A stretch of DNA of 64,000 nt, taken from positions 186,001 to 250,000 of the forward strand of contig NZ_FMVJ01000003.1 in the NCBI RefSeq assembly GCF_900102135.1, in the 5' to 3' direction. The position numbers and the translations under genes were made by a program. Source of the stretch: Microvirga guangxiensis (GTDB lineage Bacteria; Pseudomonadota; Alphaproteobacteria; Rhizobiales; Beijerinckiaceae). Under the pieces are notes generated by a model. The model did not search any database. It was not told where the DNA came from and saw nothing but the letters and a program-made list of their open reading frames with translations. Position 1 is the stretch's first letter. Each line of letters starts with the position of its first letter. This document shows positions 50,434 to 59,245 of the stretch, one piece after another.

Positions 50434-50457
50434 GTGTCTCTGCCAAGGGAGGACACA

Positions 50458-51330
50458 ATGGGAGAAATCTCAGGCGTTCGTCGTCGTTTCGTTCGCGCCG
50501 CCATGAATGCACCTTTTCTCGAAAGAGAAGAGGAGCATCAGCTTGCCGTGCGCTGGAAGGATCATGGCGACGAGACAGCTCTTCACCAGTTGACTGCTGC
50601 TCATATGCGTCTCGTGATCGCGCTTGCGGCCCGCTTTCGCCACTATGGCCTGCCGATGGCGGATCTCGTTCAGGAAGGTCATGTCGGCCTTCTCGAAGCC
50701 GCCGCTCGGTTCGAGCCGGAGCGGGAAGTCCGTTTCTCGACCTACGCGACATGGTGGATCCGCGCTTCTGTGCAGGACTACATCCTTCGCAACTGGTCAA
50801 TCGTCCGTGGCGGAACAAGTTCCGCTCAGAAGGCTCTTTTCTTCAACCTCCGCCGCCTGCGCGCTCGCCTGACGCGGGGTGGTGAGGAGCGCATCTCTTC
50901 GGACGTGCACGCGAAGATCGCCGAGGCCATCGGCGTGTCCAAGGCCGACGTCGCCCTCATGGATGCCCGCCTTTCGGCTCCCGACACTTCGCTGAACGCG
51001 CCGGTGCTCGATGCCGACCCGTCGAACTCGGCGGAGCGTGTGGAGTTCCTCGTGGACACCAGCCCGTTGCCTGACGAGAGCGTGAGCGACGTGATCGACA
51101 CCGAACGCCGCGTGCGCTGGCTCAAGCAGGCTCTCGAAGTGCTCAACGAGCGCGAACTGCGCATCCTGCAGGCGCGCCGCCTCGACGACGAGCAGGTCAC
51201 CCTCGAATTCCTCGGCGACCGTCTGGGCATTTCGAAGGAGCGCGTGCGCCAGATCGAGAACCGCGCCCTGGAGAAGCTCAAGCGAGCGCTGGTGGACAAG
51301 TATCCCCAGGCCTCAGGTGCTTTCGTCTAA
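50458..51330 (+). CDS. rpoH: RNA polymerase sigma-32 factor (RpoH)
   Basis: A 290-residue heat-shock sigma factor. Region 2 reads LTAAHMRLVIALAARFRHYGLPMADLVQEG and FSTYATWWIRASVQDYILRNW. The RpoH box follows (QKALFFNLRRLRARL). Region 4 has LGDRLGISKERVRQIENRALEKLK. The open frame extends upstream through the carD terminator, but ATG 50458 follows AAGGGAGGACAC and matches family length. Hyphomicrobiales usually carry two or more rpoH genes. The EcfG-like promoter match suggests the RpoH2 type, but this cannot be settled here. Confidence 0.94.
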   Translation: MGEISGVRRRFVRAAMNAPFLEREEEHQLAVRWKDHGDETALHQLTAAHMRLVIALAARFRHYGLPMADLVQEGHVGLLEAAARFEPEREVRFSTYATWWIRASVQDYILRNWSIVRGGTSSAQKALFFNLRRLRARLTRGGEERISSDVHAKIAEAIGVSKADVALMDARLSAPDTSLNAPVLDADPSNSAERVEFLVDTSPLPDESVSDVIDTERRVRWLKQALEVLNERELRILQARRLDDEQVTLEFLGDRLGISKERVRQIENRALEKLKRALVDKYPQASGAFV

Positions 51331-51537
51331 GGATTTCGAGACCCTTAGAACCATTCAGGCGAGCCGGACACCGGCTCGCCTGTTTCGTTTTGGGCGCATG
51401 TGCATGAGGGGGAGGATATGTCCCTGAGCGCGTCTCGACCTACCGTCATACTGGGCGTGAGGAGGTCATGACGGCGTGAGGCTGTCGTGCATGGCCGAAC
51501 AGGCACTCTCCTCAATCACTAGCCTCAAGGGGCGAGA

Positions 51538-52959
51538 TTACTCCGTAACGATCTTGTAGCGCTGACCCGGCCTCAAGGGCCCGCTCCGCTCAAGACCGTT
51601 GAGGAGCAGGAAGCGGTCGAGGGCGCGATCGACTGGCATGCGGGAGGCAAACGACTGGGCCGTGTCGCCCCGCTGAGCGGTTACGATCTGGAGCTTGAGC
51701 GGCCGGATACGGCGGGCCTCCTCCGGCTGAAGCTGTCGCACGCTGTTGAGCGTCCGCTGGAACATGTTTTCCAGGTCGGAGCCGCCGCTGCGGGCCGCCA
51801 TGATCAGGCGGTAGGTGGTGTTGCCGATGCGGATGGCCGAGAGGCGGAAGGTCCATTCCTTGCCGTTCGAGAGAGCGGTCACTACAGGCAGGTCATTGAT
51901 CGTCGTCGTCAGCAGGCTTCCCGCCTCAATGGTGTCCGTCCACGTGGAACGCAGCACCTCTTCCAGGCTCTGGCCAGCGGGAGTATCGGCGGCATCGAAG
52001 AGAAGGCGGCGCTCACCATCGGCCGAGGAGCCGAGAACAGCTTGGGAGGTGTTCTCCAGGGTGAAGCCTTCCGGCGCCTCGAAAGCGACGCCGAGACGCG
52101 CATGGGTGAAGCGGCGGCCTTTCACGACGCCGTCGCTGGGATCGTCTCCGTAGGGGAGGCCATCGAGGGCCGTCATGTATTCAAGCTTGCCCGTTTCGCC
52201 CATGCCGGGAGGGCCCGCGCGTCGGGCGGCCTGCAGCGCCTTGGCGATGCGCTCAGCGGTGCTGGGATGGGAATCGACCCGGCCTGGGCCGCTATTGCTG
52301 GAACTGCTGGCAGAGCGGCCCAGCGCCGTGAGGAAGCGTGGCGCGCCATAAGGGTCGAAACCCGCGCGGGCGAGCACTGTGATGCCGGTCTTGTCGGCCT
52401 CGAGTTCCTGCGAGCGCGAGAAGCTCGCAAGCGTCGAGCGCGCCTGGTCCTGCACCACGGCAGCTTCCTGGGCATTGTTCAGGACATTTTCTGCCACCCT
52501 CTCGATCAGCTCGGAGCGGGCCTGCAGCTCGTTGCGCTGAGAGGCGTGGCGAAGGGTGACGTGGGCGATCTCGTGCGAGAGCACAGCCGCGACCTCGGAG
52601 GTGTCGTTCGCAAGCGCTAACAGACCGCGCGTGACGTAGAGGCGTCCGTTCGGCAGGGCGAAAGCGTTTACCACGGGGGAGTTGAGGATCGTGACCTGAT
52701 AGGACTCATCGGGCCGGTCGGTGGCCATGACGAGCCTGTTCACAGCATCGCTGAGAAGACGCTGCATCTGCGGCGCGCGGCCCTCGCCGCCAAAGGCTGA
52801 CACGAGACGGATATGGTCGCGGTCGCGATCCGGCCCGATCACCCGGGGCGCGTTGGCCGGCAGTGAGGTGTTGCCGAAACCTGAACAGGCTGAGACCAAG
52901 CCTGCGATCATCAGGCCAGTGGCGATCCGGAGCGTACCTGTGTGACGTTTATCGCGCAT
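51538..52959 (-). CDS. M48 family metalloprotease lipoprotein (BepA-like) with C-terminal LysM-like region
   Basis: A 473-residue exported protease. A lipobox GLVSACSG puts the lipid-anchored Cys at C25. The zinc motif HEIAH is at H129-H133, with the third ligand in SQELEADKTG. A middle domain of about 150 residues follows. The end (QIVTAQRGDTAQSFASRM to LNGLERSGPLRPGQRYKIV) resembles a LysM peptidoglycan-binding repeat. It likely acts in outer-membrane protein quality control in the periplasm. The gene starts six bases after the nuclease gene stop, so the two are co-transcribed. Confidence 0.92.
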   Translation of the reverse strand: MRDKRHTGTLRIATGLMIAGLVSACSGFGNTSLPANAPRVIGPDRDRDHIRLVSAFGGEGRAPQMQRLLSDAVNRLVMATDRPDESYQVTILNSPVVNAFALPNGRLYVTRGLLALANDTSEVAAVLSHEIAHVTLRHASQRNELQARSELIERVAENVLNNAQEAAVVQDQARSTLASFSRSQELEADKTGITVLARAGFDPYGAPRFLTALGRSASSSSNSGPGRVDSHPSTAERIAKALQAARRAGPPGMGETGKLEYMTALDGLPYGDDPSDGVVKGRRFTHARLGVAFEAPEGFTLENTSQAVLGSSADGERRLLFDAADTPAGQSLEEVLRSTWTDTIEAGSLLTTTINDLPVVTALSNGKEWTFRLSAIRIGNTTYRLIMAARSGGSDLENMFQRTLNSVRQLQPEEARRIRPLKLQIVTAQRGDTAQSFASRMPVDRALDRFLLLNGLERSGPLRPGQRYKIVTE

Positions 52960-52965
52960 GCTCGC

Positions 52966-53793
52966 TTATCGGGCCAAGCGTTTATCTTCACCTCGGTCGC
53001 CCTGAAGGCGTCTGCCTTCAAGGAGTTCGATCATCTCCGGTAAATCAACGGTAAGTGCCGTTCCCTGCCAAGACTGCAAAATGCCTCGGGCTCGAAGAGT
53101 GCTGCCTTTCAGCGAATCGGCCGAGAGCCCCCGCTCGGCCATCCTCATCCAAGTTCTCTTCGGGATGATGATCGTGAAGTCGTCTGCCCAGTGCCCCCCG
53201 AAATTCAAATAGGTTTTCTGCTTGCGTTCGCCGACGCTGCGAACTCGTCCTTCGACGATGACGAAGCTGCCGACGCGCTCTTTCAAGCGATCGGCTTGGT
53301 CGACAGGAATGGGGTTATAGCGGCCATCGGCCCAAAGACCAAGGTGTCGTTCGCGAGCCGTCTCCTCCAGCGCGAGCAATTCAGGCTGGCAAAGCGCGGA
53401 ATCGGCGCTCGCATCGACAAGGGCCAAGCCCGCTTCGACAAGTCCGTGACTGAGGTCGAGGGTACGCGAGCCCTGAACAAGCTTGGCGCGCAGGGGCATG
53501 CGGCCCCACCGGTCACGGCTTCCTTGCGCAGTTACGAGAAGAGGTTGGCCGATCCTGGCCTTGAGCCAGTCCATGGCCTGTTGCCTGTGCGTCTCGGGAA
53601 TCCGGACGCCGGCGAGCCTCGCCAGACGCTCCAAGCCGAGAATGAGCTCACCCTCGGCGGAAATGGCTTCCAGCCGGTCCTGCCGCGTTTCATTCGTGCA
53701 GGCGGCTGCGTGCATCCGTGACGACACACGTTCCTGTGCAGCCGCCCCAAGTACCGATGCAGCCCATATGCCCAGCGCAATTCCGATTCGCAT
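52966..53793 (-). CDS. Thermonuclease (SNase-like) family exported protein
   Basis: A 275-residue protein with a signal peptide (MRIGIALGIWAASVLGAAA) and an SNase-like OB-fold (GLERLARLAGVRIPE, VTAQGSRDRWGRMPLRAKLV, LVEAGLALVD, LALEETARERHLGLWAD). The basic/acidic catalytic set is only partly recognisable. GSRDRWGR and the EETARERHLGLW helix are kept, but a full R-E-R triad is not certain, so nuclease activity is unproven. A second OB-like region (GSFVIVEGRVRSVGERKQKTYLNFG) follows. First gene of a two-gene unit with the M48 protease. Confidence 0.85.
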   Translation of the reverse strand: MRIGIALGIWAASVLGAAAQERVSSRMHAAACTNETRQDRLEAISAEGELILGLERLARLAGVRIPETHRQQAMDWLKARIGQPLLVTAQGSRDRWGRMPLRAKLVQGSRTLDLSHGLVEAGLALVDASADSALCQPELLALEETARERHLGLWADGRYNPIPVDQADRLKERVGSFVIVEGRVRSVGERKQKTYLNFGGHWADDFTIIIPKRTWMRMAERGLSADSLKGSTLRARGILQSWQGTALTVDLPEMIELLEGRRLQGDRGEDKRLAR

Positions 53794-54047
53794 GCCCGAT
53801 CCCGGTCCGAACAGGGATCATAAGCGGTTCAAAGCGAGGGGCTAGGCTCGGACATGCAGGGCTATTGCTTTTCCTGTGCGGGGTTGTGCCTGTTGTGGTC
53901 GCGGCTCTCCTGATGCGACATGCCAACTTGCCGGGGTATATCTGGCTTGCCGCCCGTATCGCGCTGGTTGCGCTGGCTGGAATTGGTCATCGCGAAAATC
54001 CTGATCGTTGCGTGCGATAGACTGCAGGCTCGGCAGGAGGCTTTTTC

Positions 54048-54260
54048 TTACCAGCGGATCACCACCACCGTCTGGTTGCCGTTGCCTAGCTCCACCGCTT
54101 CCAGGCTTTCAGTCCGCCTGTTCTGCGGCTTGGCATTCTCGACGATCTCGAACTCCTCAACATGGGTGGCGAAAGCCTCGTCCACCTCTGCGACACAGAG
54201 CAGGGTGTCGGGCGGCAGTTTCTCGACCTTTTTGAGAAAGTCGCGCAGGGTCTGAGCCAT
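54048..54260 (-). CDS. Hypothetical 70-residue protein
   Basis: A short acidic protein (MAQTLRDFLKKVEKLPPDTLL, then VDEAFATHVEEFEIVENAK and VVVIRW). The frame stays open further upstream, but ATG 54260 has a GGAGG six bases before it and is the better start. The helix plus strand pattern looks like a genuine small domain. I recognise no family. It lies between the nuclease gene and the intron-containing tRNA. Confidence 0.6.
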   Translation of the reverse strand: MAQTLRDFLKKVEKLPPDTLLCVAEVDEAFATHVEEFEIVENAKPQNRRTESLEAVELGNGNQTVVVIRW

Positions 54261-54373
54261 GGAATGCCTCCGTTTGCCCACACCAAACCGGATGAAGCGC
54301 GGCAGGTTCCGTCGCGCATGGATGCAGGCCCCCTGTTGCCTTGGACGGCGGACCGCTTTAGGAGAGAAGGGAC

Positions 54374-54673
54374 GTCCGCGTAGCTCAGCAGGACAGAGCA
54401 AAGGTTTCCTGTTTTCAAAATCGGGGGTTGCAGTCGGAAACGCTGCAATCGATCTGCTCAAAGTCGGGGAACGCTTCGCCGCACTCGCGGCATGCCAATC
54501 CCGAGCCAAGCCCCTTCACGGGGAAGGTGTAGAGACTGGACGGGCAGCACCTAAGGGCCGCAAGGCCTAGGGTGAAGGGACAGTCCAGGCCACGAACGTC
54601 CTTCCGGACGGCGGCGAAAGCCGAAGTGGTATGAAACCTGAGGTCGGGGGTTCGAGTCCCTCCGCGGACGCCA
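54374..54673 (+). tRNA. tRNA-Arg(CCU) interrupted by a group I intron
   Basis: The exons are 54374-54410 and 54634-54673. They give a complete cloverleaf. The acceptor GTCCGCG pairs fully with CGCGGAC, the discriminator is G and CCA is encoded (54671-54673). The D-arm GCTC/GAGC has loop AGCAGGACA. The anticodon loop is TT-CCT-AA (anticodon 54408-54410), and the T-arm is GGGGG-TTCGAGT-CCCTC. CCT reads AGG codons (Arg). One flaw is that the first anticodon-stem pair (27-43) is A-G. The break falls right after the third anticodon base, as in the known Agrobacterium tRNA-Arg(CCU) intron. Confidence 0.93.
54411..54633 (+). other. Group I intron (IC3-like, no internal ORF) in tRNA-Arg(CCU)
   Basis: A 223-base intron starting after exon U (54410) and ending with G (54633), as group I introns do. 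P1 can form between exon TTCCT and GGGGG at 54423-54427 with the splice-site U-G wobble. P2 is TTGCAG / CTGCAA capped by CG-GAAA-CG (54428-54448). The core contains AAGGTGTAGAGACT and later GACAGTCC, whose GACTG / CAGTC parts form P7. GGTGAAGG also matches what I recall of the Azoarcus and Agrobacterium tRNA introns. No homing endonuclease is encoded, so the intron is probably self-splicing and immobile at present. Confidence 0.9.
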
Positions 54674-54717
54674 TTTCATTCCATCCGGGCGATCTCTCGC
54701 CCGGTGAGGCCAGCCTT

Positions 54718-55521
54718 CTAATCCAAGTAGCCGAAACCGCCTTCGGCCTGGCCACGTCTCCAGTAATTGAGAATGTACATCTGATCGCGATCAAGGCCGC
54801 GCTGCGCGCGCATATGGGAGCGGATAGAGCGCGCCTTCGCGCTTTCCGCTCCGGCCCAGACGAAAACGCGGCTGTGGGCCGGCCATGAGGCAGCCTTCAC
54901 GGCGTCCTGGAGCGCCGAGGTCTCGCCCTTGCCGAGGAGCCACCTGACATCGACGCCCAATGGCTTGCTGAAAGTCTGCTTTTCGGATTCGGCGGGGATT
55001 TCGATATAGGCTTCCCCGCGCGCCGTGGCCGGCAGGTTCTCCAGGATGAAGGCGATGGCGGGCAGCGCCGTCTGGTCGCCGGCGAACAGATACCAGTCGA
55101 TGTTCTGCGTGGTCGTGCAGCCCGGTCCCCACAGGCCGACAGAGTCGCCGGGTTTTGCACGGTTGGCCCAGGCAGAGGCTACTCCGCGATCTCCGTGCAT
55201 GACGAAATCCACATGCAGCTCGCAATTCCCCTTGTCGAAATGGCGCACGCTGTAGGTGCGCATGACGGGGCGTCTTTCGAGAGCGGGCCAGATCAGGCGT
55301 CCATCGTCATTCAGGACCGGCCATTCGGGCTCGATATCTTTCGGCGGAATCAGGAGCTTGATGTAGGGCCCAAGCGCATTTCTCGGCACATCGAAGGTTT
55401 CGAGATCCCTGCCGCCCAGAACGATCCGGCGCATATGCGGCGTAAGATCGTAGGTGCGCACCACATGCAGGACACAGAGCTGCAGCTTGGGCTCCTGCGG
55501 GGAAGTTGCGTTCAGGGACAT
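54718..55521 (-). CDS. Siderophore-interacting protein (FAD-dependent ferric siderophore reductase)
   Basis: A 267-residue SIP/ViuB-family flavoprotein. The N-terminal FAD-binding barrel has the RTYSVRHFD flavin motif. The C-terminal SIP domain has LFAGDQTALPAIAFILENLP and ends HMRAQRGLDRDQMYILNYWRRG. Such enzymes reduce ferric siderophores in the cytoplasm to release iron. ATG 55521 has AGAGGA eight bases upstream; a TTG at 55542 is possible. It is the last gene of the minus-strand iron module, 25 bases after fhuB. Confidence 0.93.
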   Translation of the reverse strand: MSLNATSPQEPKLQLCVLHVVRTYDLTPHMRRIVLGGRDLETFDVPRNALGPYIKLLIPPKDIEPEWPVLNDDGRLIWPALERRPVMRTYSVRHFDKGNCELHVDFVMHGDRGVASAWANRAKPGDSVGLWGPGCTTTQNIDWYLFAGDQTALPAIAFILENLPATARGEAYIEIPAESEKQTFSKPLGVDVRWLLGKGETSALQDAVKAASWPAHSRVFVWAGAESAKARSIRSHMRAQRGLDRDQMYILNYWRRGQAEGGFGYLD

Positions 55522-55546
55522 GGGAGGAATCCTCTCGAACAAGCGC

Positions 55547-57532
55547 TTACCGCCCGCGTCTCGTGAGATGCCAGATCAGGTATGGAACGCCGATCAGGGC
55601 CGCCACGAGTCCGGCAGGCAGTTGGAAGGGGAAGATGACGATGCGGCCGAGCCAGTCGGCCAGAATCATGAGAATGGCGCCGATCAGAGCCGCGCCGATC
55701 AATTGCTCGAACGCGCGGCGAAGGCCGATCGCGCGCGCCAGATGAGGTCCGACGAGACCCGCGAATGTGAGTGGGCCGATAGCCAGAACGGAAGCGGCGG
55801 TGAGAAACGCCGTCAATCCCATGATGGCAAGACGCGCGAGCCTGAGATCGACGCCGAGTTCCCGCGCGGTCTCCTCGCCGAGGGGAAGAATGTCCAAGGT
55901 GCGCGAGAAGAAGGGGGGCGCCAGGAGCAGCGGTGCCGCGATCGCCAGCGTCATCCACGCGGTCGTTGCATCCGCCCTGTAGGTGGAACCCGCAAGCCAT
56001 GCGAGAAGCTGCGCCGCGCGCGGATCACCCAATGCGATGAAGCTCACGATGATGGCATCGAGAAACGCGCTCAGTGCAATGCCTGTCAGAAGCATCTGAT
56101 CGGGAGCGGAGCGGGATTTGATGCCGCGCCAGAGAAGAAATGCGAGCACGGTGAAGGCGCCCGCAGAGCTCATGGCCAGTTGCAATCCGCGCCCCGGCGC
56201 GGTGCTGATCACCATGCTGAGAAGAATGCCGATCGCGACGCCGGTACCGATACCCAGCACTTCGGGGCTCGCGACCGGATTGCGGGTCAGGCGCTGAAGA
56301 AGAACGCCCGCCATGCCGAGCATCGCGCCGCCGAGCAATGCGACGCTTGTCCGCGGCACGCGCCATTCCGCGAGAGCCGCAAGCATTTCGCCGTCGGCAA
56401 TGGACCATCCTTGTGTGGAGCGTCCGAGCAGGATGCTGGCGAGAGTGACGGCGACGAGACCTGTCATGAGAAGCGGAAAGAGGATGCCCGGTCTGTATGC
56501 CGTCGCCGGTGCGATGAAACCCGGTGCGAGATCGTTGCTCGACGATTTCAGCTGCGGCAGCAGCCACAGAAGAAGCGGGGCTCCGAGGAGAGCCGTCACG
56601 GCGCCTGTGGGCAGGAAATCCGAAAAGCTGCCGCTGGAAGCCTGAGCCGCCTGATCGACGAGAACCAGCAGGCCTGCCCCCATGAGGGGCGCCACGACGA
56701 GGCGCTCCTGAAAACGCCGTGCGCCTGACAGGCGCGCGATCTGCGGTGCCGCGAGCCCGATGAAGCCGATGATGCCCACAGCCGATGTGACGAAGGCGGT
56801 GAGCAGGACCGCGATGAAGAGAGCGGCGATGCGAAGCCAGCGCAAGGACACGCCAAGCGCGCTTGCGCTTTCGTCGCTGAGCGTGAGGACGACGAGGGGG
56901 CGCGCAAGCAATGCGGCGGCAAAGGCGCAGCCCAGCAGACGCGGCAACAGATAGGTTACCGCGGACCAATCCTGCTGCGCCAGGGATCCTGCTCCCCAAA
57001 TGTAAAGGGAGGAGATGTATTCCTGGTTCAGGAGTTTCAGCGCCACAACCAGGGAACCGCAGAACAGGCTCATGACGAGGCCTGCCAGGATCAGCGTGAG
57101 AGACGAGAACCCGCGCGCCGACGACACGGCGAAAATGAGCGCTGTGACGCCCAAGGCACCGGCGACTGCCACGAACTCGCGGCCGACGCCGAGCAGGAAA
57201 GGCGCCCAGATCGTCGCTATCACGAGCGCAAGCTGCGCACCCGCCTCGACGCCAAGGGTCGTGGGCGAGGCGAGGGGATTGCGCAGAACATGCTGAAAGA
57301 TCGTGCCCGCAAGCCCCAGCGCCGCTCCGCACAAAACAGCCGTCACAAGCCGCGGCAGGGCGCTGTAATGAAACAGGAGCTGTTGCGCATCCTCGAGAGA
57401 AGGATGCAGCCAGGCCTGTGTCCACAGATGCAGAGGCAACTGGCTGTTGAGACGGACGATTGCCCAGGTCACAGCAAGAGCGGCAAGGCCTGCGGCCAAC
57501 ACAACCGAACGGGAAGCGGAGTTAGCCTGCAC
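55547..57532 (-). CDS. fhuB: Fe3+-hydroxamate ABC transporter permease FhuB (fused double permease)
   Basis: A 661-residue inner-membrane permease made of two FecCD-type halves in one chain, the hallmark of FhuB. The first half has PRLVTAVLCGAALGLAGTIFQ and RNPLASPTTLG; the second has VALLGGAMLGMAGVLLQRL and RNPVASPEVLG. About 18-20 membrane helices are visible. Its start overlaps fhuD by 11 bases. It works with FhuC and FhuD to import hydroxamate siderophores. Confidence 0.95.
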   Translation of the reverse strand: MQANSASRSVVLAAGLAALAVTWAIVRLNSQLPLHLWTQAWLHPSLEDAQQLLFHYSALPRLVTAVLCGAALGLAGTIFQHVLRNPLASPTTLGVEAGAQLALVIATIWAPFLLGVGREFVAVAGALGVTALIFAVSSARGFSSLTLILAGLVMSLFCGSLVVALKLLNQEYISSLYIWGAGSLAQQDWSAVTYLLPRLLGCAFAAALLARPLVVLTLSDESASALGVSLRWLRIAALFIAVLLTAFVTSAVGIIGFIGLAAPQIARLSGARRFQERLVVAPLMGAGLLVLVDQAAQASSGSFSDFLPTGAVTALLGAPLLLWLLPQLKSSSNDLAPGFIAPATAYRPGILFPLLMTGLVAVTLASILLGRSTQGWSIADGEMLAALAEWRVPRTSVALLGGAMLGMAGVLLQRLTRNPVASPEVLGIGTGVAIGILLSMVISTAPGRGLQLAMSSAGAFTVLAFLLWRGIKSRSAPDQMLLTGIALSAFLDAIIVSFIALGDPRAAQLLAWLAGSTYRADATTAWMTLAIAAPLLLAPPFFSRTLDILPLGEETARELGVDLRLARLAIMGLTAFLTAASVLAIGPLTFAGLVGPHLARAIGLRRAFEQLIGAALIGAILMILADWLGRIVIFPFQLPAGLVAALIGVPYLIWHLTRRGR

Positions 57533-58415
57533 GGAGGCTCTCCTTGTCGAGCAGCGTCTTGGTCAAGCTGCGAGCAAACCGCTCGGCGGTGGAGACATCG
57601 CCGAAGGCCCAGGTCGTCGGCAGCGTTCCGACCCGTCCCGCGCGCACGAAGGACAGGCTGCGCCACAGGCCTTCACCCGATGCATTCAGGGGCGCTTCCG
57701 GCGGAATGGGAGCAATCGCGAGAAGCCCGGCCTCTGCATAAGGCGCGAGCTCGTGGATGCCGACAAGGCTGAAGCCCCAGAAATTCGTGGGCTTGTTCCA
57801 GGCATTGCGCAGGCCCAATCGGTCGAGAACGTTTCCGAAGAGACTGTCGGCGCCATAAATACGGGTATGACGGCCATCCATGAATCCAGCCAAGAGAAGA
57901 GGCGGGATCTTGCGTCCTGCAAGGCTTGCTCTTGCTGCCGTGAAAGTAGCCTCCGCCTGAACGATGACGGCCTGTGCTCGGGCCTCGGCGTGCAACTCTC
58001 GGGCAATCTCGCGCAAGACCTGCGCCGAGCGTGCGAGGGGATGCCCGTCGGGCGTGTAGGTTGCATAGGAACGCGTCGGAGCGATGCGCTCGAGGAGCGG
58101 CCGCACGTTTTCGCTGAAGGGCGTCGTGAGAATCAGATCGGGTTTCAGGGAGGCGAGAACTTCGAGGTTCGGTTCCGTGCGAAGGCCGACATCCTGAATG
58201 TCTGGAGAAATCGGAAAATCATCAGCCCACCGGCGATAGAGATCGATTTCCGCGATGCCTGCGGGCGTGATGCCGAGAGAGAGAACGGATGTCGTGAGGC
58301 CCCAATCGACGATCGCCACGCGCGGAGGCGCTTTGCCCGCATCCTGCGCGAAAGCCGGAGCCATCGGGAGCAGGAGGGCAGCAAGGCATTCGCGGCGATT
58401 GAGACCTCTTCTCAT
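57522..58415 (-). CDS. fhuD: Iron-siderophore ABC transporter substrate-binding protein FhuD
   Basis: A 297-residue periplasmic binding protein with a signal peptide (LNRRECLAALLLPMAPAFAQ). The RRE near its start could be Tat-like. It has the FhuD/FepB-type fold (RVAIVDWGLTTSVLSLGITP, LKPDLILTT, and the C-terminal LSFVRAGRVGTLPTTWAFG). It overlaps fhuC by 4 bases and fhuB by 11, so the three are one unit. Confidence 0.92.
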   Translation of the reverse strand: MRRGLNRRECLAALLLPMAPAFAQDAGKAPPRVAIVDWGLTTSVLSLGITPAGIAEIDLYRRWADDFPISPDIQDVGLRTEPNLEVLASLKPDLILTTPFSENVRPLLERIAPTRSYATYTPDGHPLARSAQVLREIARELHAEARAQAVIVQAEATFTAARASLAGRKIPPLLLAGFMDGRHTRIYGADSLFGNVLDRLGLRNAWNKPTNFWGFSLVGIHELAPYAEAGLLAIAPIPPEAPLNASGEGLWRSLSFVRAGRVGTLPTTWAFGDVSTAERFARSLTKTLLDKESLRAG

Positions 58416-59245
58416 CGGGCAAATCCGATCGGCGCTTCGGACGCGGGATGGCGGATCACTTCCATGGGAATGCCGTAGACATTCTCAAGCACGTCGCTTC
58501 GCATGAGATCGTCGGGCTTGCCCTGGATCCGGATCCGGCCTCTCTGGAGAGCGATCAGCTCGTCGCAGAAGCGGGCGGCCATGTTGATGTCGTGGAGTAT
58601 GGCGACGACGCCGAGATTGCGGCTGCGGCTCAAATTGCGCAGAAGGCGAAGGACCTCGATCTGGTGCGCAAGATCGAGCGCGGAGGTCGGCTCATCGAGG
58701 AGAATGAAGCTGCTGTCCTGCGCCACCAGCATGGCGATCCAAGCGCGCTGGCGCTCGCCGCCGGACAAGGTGTCGACAAGACGATCCGCGAGATCGTCCA
58801 GCTGGGCCAGCTGCATGGCCTCGACGACATTCAGGTGGTCCTCCGCCGAGATACGGCCCAACGGGCCGTGCCAGGGATAGCGCCCGAACCTGACGAGCTC
58901 GCGAACGGTGAGGCCAGTGGTAGCAGGCGTCTGCTGCGGCAGATAGGCGACATGGCGCGCGAAAGCCCGCGCGCCATAATCTTCAACAGGTGTTCCGGCA
59001 TAGCGGATCGAGCCGCCACTCGGTTGAGCCTGACGGCCCAGGAGCTTGAGGAGCGTGGACTTGCCCGATCCATTGTGCCCGATGATCCCGTAAACGCATC
59101 CCCGTTTCAGGGTGAGGGATGTGGGGGCAAGCAGCACATGTCCGTCGATGGAAACGCTCGCGCCCTCCATCTCGAACATAGGACCGGACAGCCCCGACGA
59201 ATCGGTTCTGTCCTCAGTCCCGTCCTGCCGGAACAGTGCCTGCAT
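58412..59245 (-). CDS. fhuC: Iron-siderophore ABC transporter ATP-binding protein FhuC
   Basis: A 277-residue ATPase with Walker A GHNGSGKS (residues 56-63), signature LSGGERQR, Walker B FILLDEPTSALD and H-loop AILHDINMAARF. The chosen ATG at 59245 overlaps the receptor stop by one base (TGATG). The first 20 residues are less conserved, so a later start (MFEMEGASV) is possible. It energises FhuB. Confidence 0.94.
   Translation of the reverse strand: MQALFRQDGTEDRTDSSGLSGPMFEMEGASVSIDGHVLLAPTSLTLKRGCVYGIIGHNGSGKSTLLKLLGRQAQPSGGSIRYAGTPVEDYGARAFARHVAYLPQQTPATTGLTVRELVRFGRYPWHGPLGRISAEDHLNVVEAMQLAQLDDLADRLVDTLSGGERQRAWIAMLVAQDSSFILLDEPTSALDLAHQIEVLRLLRNLSRSRNLGVVAILHDINMAARFCDELIALQRGRIRIQGKPDDLMRSDVLENVYGIPMEVIRHPASEAPIGFAR

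Noticed and set aside
53718..54020. Plus-strand frame with two hydrophobic segments (possible small membrane protein)
   Set aside because: It begins inside the antisense of the nuclease gene, has no ribosome site and no good start before the hydrophobic part. It could be revisited if conserved.
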